Under the pieces are notes generated by a model. That model was not told the origin of the DNA, did not search any database, and was given only the letters and a program-made list of their open reading frames with translations. Positions 56,970 through 64,000 of a DNA stretch of 64,000 nucleotides are shown here, one piece after another. The position numbers and the translations under genes were made by a program. This DNA comes from Platycnemis pennipes (Eukaryota > Arthropoda > Insecta > Odonata > Platycnemididae): NCBI GenBank assembly GCA_933228895.1, contig OW121851.1, positions 127,333,624-127,397,623 of the forward strand, given 5' to 3'. Numbering within the stretch: position 1 is the stretch's first letter; the number at the start of each line of letters is the position of its first letter.

Positions 56970-57770
56970 ATTCACTTGTCACAACAAATAGTTCATGGAA
57001 TTGAGCTACTTAATAACCTGATCTTCTATCTTTCCCCTCAGGGAAAAGACGTGATCCTCCGGTAGTTAACAACTAAAAATAATCACAGCAGTTGGAAGGC
57101 CACTTGTCATAAAGGATAAATCTTTTGAAGAGGGAACATTTTTAAGAGATTTTCTCATTGGATCATAGTCAAGGCCAGTGAATTTAATTCCTTGCATTTA
57201 GTCGTTGGAGTTCCCTTGGTAAGGGCTCATAATTTAATTACCGCATAGAAACTCTAATATAGGTACTCAAAGACGGAATATGCAGAGCTAATTGGTCATG
57301 GGCCATAATATAGTCTTTATTGCCGCATGCTGATTATTGTAGTGTTAAGGATTGGGACTGTCAACGGCATCTTATTGAACTATCTCAACTAATATCATTA
57401 ATAATCGAATGATGCCTAAACTTACTGAATGTCTTAAAGTACTTGCAATTATCACATATTCTGGTGATTTTTATTATTCCTTTTTCCCCCGGGAAAATAT
57501 AATTTTAAACACATTCTTATGACAAACCATCTACTGTTTTTTTTTCATTGTCGTATCTAACGTGAATCTCGGGTGTCTACGAGACACTTTTAAAAGTCAT
57601 CAGGAAACATTTACATCAAAGTATGCTCAAAGGATTCCCTCCCGAATTCCCTCAGTGGGTCAAGTGCTTTTCTTTTAAGTGCCAAGTTCTCTATAAAATA
57701 CTACTGGTGACGTTAAGGATCAAATTCTGCGCTTTGTGATACGGACGTAAGCGATAATCATTCCACACTC
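56970..57770. other. AT-rich DNA, nothing recognised
   Basis: No recognised feature. Confidence 0.4.
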
Positions 57771-57779
57771 TCTTGCGAG

Positions 57780-58090
57780 GCACAGAATGAATACTCAGTG
57801 GGTTTCAAAGGCGTGGGGCTTTTTTTGCACGCGCCCACCTCCGCGGAATTTTCAGGCAGATATTTTTGCCGTGGGAGTTCAAAGTGCCTCTTCATCCGTT
57901 ACCTCGGATATCTCTCGCCTCTCCCTGGACCGCAAATCATCCATCAGGGTTGCGCGTGGGCGGTGGCCCTGAGGGAATTGGATACGAATGCGGGGGTGGC
58001 GGCAGTCCTGGGGAGCGACAGGGTATGCGCGGGGTCGGAGGGTCGCGTTGATGAGATTGGGACGGTGAAGGGAGGTATTTTGCTCTAGTT
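57780..58090. other. Compact G+C-rich island
   Basis: CpG-rich 300-bp segment with several simultaneous frames (up to 96 codons, plus 57798-58088). No recognised product. Candidate regulatory island. Confidence 0.3.
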
Positions 58091-58429
58091 TCCTTTCTCA
58101 ATACTCCCACGATAAAGGACGAGTGACTTACTGGTAGTCGATTGTTCCGGAAACTAAGGAAAAAAGCCATACCTACATTAACTGTCTCCTATTCATTTTA
58201 CCATCCTCTTATTAGAGTTCCCTCTAAGGATTTTGCTATTCCTAGCGCATCTAGATTGTTGTATATTGTAGTAGCTTTTTAATCTAAAGAATTTCCGGTA
58301 AATTTATTTTCTTCCGATGCAACTTTTGTTGGGAGCCTTTATCTTTCCTTTGTTCCTAAATGGCAGAGGTAATGGGTTCGCTTGACCCATTATTTCACGT
58401 CAGCTGCATGTTGGCATAAGGACTTAAAG

Positions 58430-58592
58430 CTAACCCAACTACGGCTATTTTTATCTATTTTAAATAGCGTAGTTTAGATACCTATACAAGTACTATTCCT
58501 TTTTTATGCATATGTTGTACATGTTTGGTGAGAGTTCACCCCCTGCCACACATCTTTACAGTGGCTTTCAGGGTATTATGTAGATGTAGATG
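58430..58592 (+). mobile_element. 3'-end fragment of the CR1-like LINE
   Basis: GGCTATTTTTATCTATTTTA, TATGCATATGTTGTACATGT, CACCCCCTGCCACACATCTT, ending ATGTAGATGTAGATG. Confidence 0.85.
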
Positions 58593-58599
58593 TCCCTAT

Positions 58600-59070
58600 C
58601 TACCTAAGTTTCTGTAAAACGCACGATAAAAAATGCAATTCTGTCAAAATTAAATTTTTTATTTCACGTGACTGTATTCAACCCTTAAGACACAATAGAC
58701 CTACGAAAATCCATCAGGAAAAAATTGACTGACGAAGGCGCAAAAGGGAATCCGTAGCGAATATTAACAGGAGCTAGCAATTGAATTTCAAGACTGTAGA
58801 GGTACTTACTTATTCCATGCCGTTAATTAAGTTACCAGATCGCTTAAGTTTATTATAATTCACAAGAATCAATTCGTGAAAACCGTGTTTAATCCTCATT
58901 AACTAAATTTTCACTATCTTACTATTGGCAAAAATCATTAACAAGCTTTTTCATGTCATTAGTTACTTTTTAAAATCTCAATAAAACGCAATAACTTCCA
59001 ATAACTATTCTCTCGTTGATTCCCTCATTCCAAAAAAGTCAGAAAATTCTCTACAATAAAACCGAAGTAA
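58600..59070. other. AT-rich DNA, nothing recognised
   Basis: No recognised feature. Confidence 0.4.
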
Positions 59071-59081
59071 TAAGTTCTATA

Positions 59082-59453
59082 CAGGGGCGTCGGTACTATT
59101 AATTTTTTAATTTAATTAATAAAATATAATAACTAAATAATATAATAATAATATAAATAATTAAATTTTAATTAATAAACAGGGGCGTAGTAACTATTTA
59201 ATTAATATTTTCGCGGAGAGGGGCCAACCTTGAAAAGGGCCCGGCTCCTATGAAAAGGGCCCGCATTTTTGTTGCGGATAGGAGGGAGTAGAGACTAGTA
59301 TTCCGCTAAAAGGGCATATGAAGGTGGTAGAATATGCGTCTGAAGGGAAAAGGCTAGCTGGAAACAAGTTAAATTTAATTTTTATTAATGAAGATTCATT
59401 TCTCAAGGGCCCGGGGCAAATTCTGGGGGGTGGGGAGCACTCCGACGCCGCTG
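59082..59453. mobile_element. Non-autonomous hAT-type element, 372 bp, with duplicated left end
   Basis: TIRs CAGGGGCGTCGG and CAGCGGCGTCGG (right, reverse complement); flanks GTTCTATA (59074-59081) and GTTCTATG (59454-59461). A second left-end-like sequence, CAGGGGCGTAGTAACTATTT, starts at 59180 after an AT-rich tract. The interior has GGGCCC-containing repeats. Confidence 0.85.
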
Positions 59454-59469
59454 GTTCTATGCTATTTTA

Positions 59470-60425
59470 GACTAAAATTTTAGTCCTGAAGAGGCCGCAT
59501 CCACTTGTAACTTCTATAACTCCCCTCAGGTTACCGCCAAATCCAGATATAGTTTTCATTAGTTTTCCGTGTATGTGAAACGTAAGAGATGGGAGATGAC
59601 CAGCTCCCACGTACACAGTCTCACGATTGTGTCCGTTTCCGTTCTCCCACCCATCTCTTAAGGTTTTACGGTAAACGACTCATGTCACCCACTTACGTCG
59701 ATTATGGTCCAGCCTTTATGTCTTATTTTGTTCTAAATTTTTAAGTATTTTGTCATTGTTTATTATTTAGATTGCTGTATCCGATAATAAACTTTGATCA
59801 TTTTGTTATAATTATTCTCTTGCTAGTAAGTATTTGCAAATCGTTCTAACAGTTGATTTTATAGATAGTTAGCTGATGAATCCTCATCACGTTTTTAGTC
59901 TAATGGCAGTAAAGTCAGCGGCTAAAGAATGCGAATCAGTTTCTAAACCATTTTGACTGTTGTGGTAGTCTTCTTTAAAATGATCTTTTATCCGAGCTCT
60001 AAAATTATTATTAATGTGATAATTCTTTGTAATACCAATTGTCCTTTGGCTGTAATATAATCATTGGCAGCCTTTGAGATTCTTGAAAAAATACGTGGGC
60101 ACTAATTAGTTAATGATCAATGAGATACTTCTCTGTTTCTTCCGAAAACTATTGTTACTGATTATTTCACTTTTAAAAAAGAGCAGAATTCGCTAATTTA
60201 CACTACAGGATAGGAAAAATAGAGCTGTTAAAGGAGACGGGTATGTTCCTGGAGTAACTCAAAGTAGTGCATTAATTAAATGAAGCAGGACTAACCCTTT
60301 CTTGAGTCCCCCATTTTCGAATCAATTTTTTAAACTTGCCTTGGAAGGTCTTCCACAATAGCGAATCATGTTTCGTACCTCCAACAAACTTTGGTGGCGT
60401 TAAAAACTCTTCTCCGCGTAATTGC
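59470..60425. other. AT-rich DNA, nothing recognised
   Basis: No recognised feature. AATAAACTTTGATC at 59785 resembles a LINE polyadenylation end but has no attached body. Confidence 0.35.
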
Positions 60426-60429
60426 ATTC

Positions 60430-60620
60430 TCGACGGACGGACAGACGGCTTCAAATTAGGGAAAGGAAGGTCGCTGCCGAGGATGACGGTCACGTGACTC
60501 AGCGGACAATCACCACATCCCCCCTCCCACCCGTCACGTGACGTCATTTCCCGGCACAAAAGGAGCGATACGCGCTGGTGACAAATTTGAGGTCTTTGTT
60601 CTCCCAGCTCTGTCATTTTG
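60430..60620. promoter_or_regulatory. Cluster of E-box, AP-1-like and CRE-like sites
   Basis: Palindromic GTCACGTGAC occurs at 60489-60498, overlapping TGACTCAG (60495-60502), and again at 60533-60542, overlapping TGACGTCA (60539-60546). These are the sites of bHLH-ZIP (USF/MITF-TFEB type) and bZIP (AP-1, CREB/ATF) factors. A 176-codon minus frame (60272-60802) spans the region without a recognisable domain. Confidence 0.45.
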
Positions 60621-60649
60621 AAAAGCTCTTTGCTGTTGCTAAAACCTGT

Positions 60650-60720
60650 ACGTACCCTTCGAGTCACCCCAAGGGTGCGTGGCAGTGGATTTCTCCACAT
60701 TAGGCATGCATTAGCATAGA
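60650..60720 (-). mobile_element. Degenerate 3' end of the CR1-like LINE
   Basis: CGTACCCTTCGAGTCACCCC then AAGGGTGCGTGGCAGTGGAT and AGGCATGCATTAG fit the family terminus with many changes. Confidence 0.45.
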
Positions 60721-61084
60721 ATAAACAACCCAATCGCTCGTACATTCCCGGTTTTACTGCTAAAGCAATGAAATTCAACAGAAGGAAGCAGTATAGGTTC
60801 ACTTACTATACAGCTTCTATTTCATACAATCACCTTACCGATGGAATCTGAATCAGGTCTGAAAATGTGTGATTGCATGTCAAATTCGCAAAGAAGTGTG
60901 TGGAATAAGAACAGTCTTACGCTGTTCATTTAGTCTGGTTATTACATTTGCATGCAAGCAAAAAAGTCTCAATTCGTCATTACCTATGCTTACGTATTAT
61001 GTCCATGGTAACTTCGAACTCATCTACTACTCTCCGGTGTAGTAAGCGGAAGAAATGTTAATCCAAATTCCTGTGTATTTATAC

Positions 61085-61225
61085 ATCTTTAAGGTATATG
61101 GAACAAGTGATGAAGGATGTGAAAGAGAAGAAATACGTAAATATGAAGAGATTGGCCGATAGAAGAACTCAGTGGAGAGCTGCGGCAAACCAATCTGAGG
61201 ATTGATGTCCAGTGATTGTGATGAA
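61085..61225 (+). mobile_element. 3'-end fragment of the RTE-like LINE
   Basis: Plus reading: YMEQVMKDVKEKKYVNMKRL, RRTQWRAAANQSED then a stop, followed by GTGATTGTGATGAAG. Corresponds to the end of the 17.4-kb copy. Confidence 0.8.
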
Positions 61226-61369
61226 GTTATGTCATTACTCAACCTACCATTGGAAGGGTAGTTTTATCCTCTAAGGGCAGCGAGGTGGGCATTTCTCAGT
61301 TTTAACTCAATATACGGGGCACTTAGGTTAAATTCGCTCAAATTATCGTCTGGGTGCACTCCGTTAAAA

Positions 61370-61790
61370 GAGTGCAAGAGGGAGGAAATCGCGTTTATCC
61401 TCATCCCACCTTGACGATTCCCTTTCATCCTCTCCTCCCGATGTCTCCGCTCTCCTTACCCTCGCTCTGGAATTAGTCCCACCCAACTGACTCCCTCCCT
61501 TCTCTTTTAGCCTCCCACAATCCCCCCCGGCGCGCGTAATAGGGCTGCCTATGCCCTTTGAATAAGGCCGAGAGGGCTCCGCGGTGGGCGGAGGGATAGG
61601 AGGACCCTCGTCACATAGTTGATAGAGTTCATGGAAGGAAGAAAGGACAGGGCTCGCCTTGGTCATCATCATAGGAGAGCTTGGTTGACACAGTCGCAAT
61701 TTTTGACCTAACGCCGAGTTTTGTGAGTTCTCAGGCCTTCGTTTATTTTTTTCTACATTTCCCAGACATAAGAGCACACGCAGCCCATTT
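61370..61790. other. G+C-rich island
   Basis: Contains CCCCCCCGGCGCGCG-like CpG-rich sequence near 61525; minus frame 61364-61777 (137 codons) is open, unrecognised, and R/S/P-rich. Confidence 0.3.
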
Positions 61791-61799
61791 TAATGCACC

Positions 61800-63690
61800 T
61801 AAATTTTGTACACCAGTTGTAACTAAAAAATGCAAAAAAATGTAGCCGCTTAATCCATCATTAGTGGCTTTTCTGTCGGTTGCTAATATCCCTGGCGTCC
61901 CGTAATTTTAAATCAGTTTCAGCGTATCTATTAAATCATTTTCCGCTCACATATCATCTCTATTTTTATGTAAGCATTTGTGCATGATTCAAAATTTTGC
62001 GGGGCAAAGTTATCTGATACTCCTCTTAATGAATTGAGTTGTGATGACTCTTCCACTATCTGTATACATTAATATCCATCAAAATGACAAACGAAACCCG
62101 TTAAAAATGACTATTGGACAATAAAAAAACCTAAACATTTGGGAAAAGATACTGGTAATTTTTAAATATATTTAAATTTCATTTCAATATATTGAATAAA
62201 ATTAAATGTAATACGATTTTCAAATTACTTTTGCATGCCTATTCTGAGGTTTTGTGGAAAAATTAGGGTTTTTAGATACTTCTATTTCTAAGATGACAAG
62301 TCTAACCACCACCTCAATCTTAAAACGTTCATGACATTCATGACTGAGAAAAGATTCGAATCAGTTAAAAGGTCTTAATCGGAGGATGGTTTAAATGCAG
62401 ATTATGCTGCTTCATCGTTTCTGGTTACAAATTCCAATGTTGCTATATTTGTTGTGATTCAATCGTAAAAAATCTCGTCCTCAATTGCAGCAAAGAAAAC
62501 CACTAATCAATTGCATGGACTTTGAAATCTCTTAGGGTTTTGATTCTCAAATAAGTTAATCTGTCAAATCAGTGGAATATTGGTTTTCGTTCCAGCCGAT
62601 ATGGAACATGAGAGAAGTTAAACTTCTATAATTCCATTTAATGTTATTCACTGTCATTTATTGTTAAACATTTGCGATAAAAATCTAACCATTTCAGCTT
62701 TGATGCACAAAGCTGAAATGGTTAGCTTTGGGTTAGGTTAGTTAGAAATCTGGAAAGAGTTATACAACTTTGATGCCGTTTCAAACTCATAATACTCAGA
62801 ATAAAATGAATCCAGGATGTCATGCGCACTTAGCAGCCGGAAAGCCAGTCCAAAGTGAACCATAAAAACGTTCAGATGAATGGGTTTCCTCGAAAAAAAG
62901 CACGCCCTTTGAGATTACTTCACCTTGAGCGTCTTCTGTCGGTTCCATATCTTTCCACGACCATATGTGTATGCTTCATTTCTGCAAAAATGTTATGCAA
63001 ACTTTTTCCCAGATGCATATATGATGAAGTGATGATGTTTTTTTAGAGCGCTCGTTATCATCTCCTTAATTATTATTACAGATTTAGTGATATCACTGCC
63101 AGGGTAGACTTCGCATAATAAACATTTTTCTGTTATTATTTGATAGTACCAAATCCAAGAATAGCGAAAGAAAATCTAAAAAGGATTATAGTTAATATTC
63201 CATTTTGTTTAATGCCTTCTTTATTAACTAATTTCTGCATTTAACTCTTTTCTTATACAAGATCAACAGGGTGTGTATGAAGTCCATCTTTAATGTGAAA
63301 GAATTGTAATTTTGTAACTATAGGTGTATGAGAGAAGATGTGTTTGAGCATAATAAAGGTTGACTAATCTAATTTATTATTTGTTTTTATATGCTCTCTT
63401 ATAGAAATTTAGCTTAAAAATAGTTTACTTGGAATCCACCGCAGTGGATCCGCCCGTGGTCCTTTGCAGTGGTGGTCTTATCTCGAAGAGCATCTCAAAT
63501 ATTCCAAGGCAGGGCTCATTCTCAAGGCAAATTTGTCAAGAGACAATACCGAGAACTAATACCTAGCCAAGACCTATACCGTGCACATCTTAACACGATC
63601 ACAAAGTAACTTTTCAACTCTCTTTTATTGAATTTTGTATCTACATTAATCATACATGATTTTCTTGTTACGTTAAATGACGAATAAAGC
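61800..63690. other. AT-rich DNA with a perfect 18-bp hairpin
   Basis: CTAACCATTTCAGCTTTG (62685-62702) and its exact reverse complement (62708-62725) are separated by ATGCA. Otherwise no feature was recognised. Confidence 0.5.
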
Positions 63691-63699
63691 TTTATAGTT

Positions 63700-64000
63700 A
63701 GTTATTCAGGGGAGGTGACGCACAGCTGAGGTAATTTGCACCATTTTAGGATAGGTGGCTAATTGAGTATTGGTAAGAGTTTTCATAGAACGGAGGAAGG
63801 CTGGAGAGAAACCCGGCGTCGGAATTAGGTTACTCTTAACAATAGGTGCCAAGGGACCATGGCTTAACGTCCCACCCGATGGACGGAGTACTGAACCTGA
63901 AATATCCTCCACTAGGCACTCAAGTAGGGACCGGTTTGTCACGGAAAAATCCACCACTGCTGGGAATGGGAGGCCAGTATTCTAGTTACACCAGCAACCC
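63700..64000 (-). mobile_element. SINE running off the window edge
   Basis: On the minus strand: GGGTTGCTGGTGTAACTAGA (head), GTGGTGGATTTTTCCGTGAC, then GTTAAGCCATGGTCCCTTGG, CCTAATTCCGACGCCGG, GTTTCTCTCCAGCC. The body is shared with 49.4-49.6 kb, and GGATTTTTC also follows the head of the 45.06-kb SINE. The 5' end lies at or beyond the window boundary. Confidence 0.6.

Noticed and set aside
60272..60802. 176-codon minus-strand frame
   Set aside because: It overlaps a site cluster and a degenerate LINE tail; no domain, and the composition explains the openness.
62735..62755. Telomere-like TTAGG repeats
   Set aside because: Only about two units (GGTTAGGTTAG); not an array.
1..64000. CRISPR array, operons or bacterial features
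   Set aside because: Sequence is eukaryotic in character, with non-LTR retrotransposons, SINEs and hAT elements; no regularly spaced direct repeats were seen.

Overview
The window reads as a repeat-dense, non-coding stretch of an animal nuclear genome, most likely an arthropod and probably an insect; I cannot name the species. No long ORF belongs to a host gene, base composition is AT-rich with small G+C-rich islands, and almost everything recognisable is transposon-derived: two lineages of non-LTR retrotransposon (LINE) copies, a Penelope-like element, tRNA- and 5S-derived SINEs, hAT-type DNA elements with 8-bp target duplications, and several palindromic (fold-back) repeats. I recognise no intact host protein-coding gene, rRNA gene or functional tRNA gene.

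Layout. 1-9 kb: mostly unassigned AT-rich DNA, one candidate inverted-repeat element (852-1338), a LINE with an RT C-terminus (2932-3746) and tRNA-SINE relics. 9-10 kb: an RTE-like LINE tail split by a head-to-head tRNA-SINE pair with a 10-bp target duplication. 13-14.8 kb: a fold-back element followed by a 5'-truncated Penelope-like element (RT with YVDD and a GIY-YIG domain). 16.7-18.9 kb: three RTE-like LINE fragments. 21.4-22.9 kb: a LINE tail carrying a 5S-rRNA-derived SINE-like insertion, then a palindromic element. 24.5-26.8 kb: LINE tail, palindromic element, 238-bp hAT. 28-33.5 kb: decayed LINE copies and a tRNA-SINE. 36-38.7 kb: a partial hAT-like repeat and an array of about 125-bp units in alternating orientation. 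40 and 53.3 kb: two copies, in opposite orientation, of an unnamed element with short terminal inverted repeats. 44-47.6 kb: palindromic element, tRNA-SINE, and a decayed LINE split by a hAT. 49.4-50.6 kb: SINE, a second locus of the alternating repeat, and a hAT that itself carries a LINE fragment. 51-55 kb: LINE debris, including an RT fragment keeping the motif-B and motif-C signatures. 56.8 kb: palindromic element. 59.1 kb: a third complete hAT. 60.5 kb: a compact cluster of E-box, AP-1-like and CRE-like sites. 63.7-64 kb: a SINE.

Taken together, the elements record successive insertions. The nests at 9.3, 46.9, 50.2 and 53.3 kb give relative ages: RTE-like LINEs are older than the hATs, the SINE pair and the unnamed element that interrupt them. 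The most unusual recurring signal is a short hammerhead-ribozyme-like motif at six places, within or at the ends of inverted-repeat elements, one of them the Penelope-like element. Gene-like roles (promoters, CpG-type islands) are inferred only from motifs and composition and are weak.
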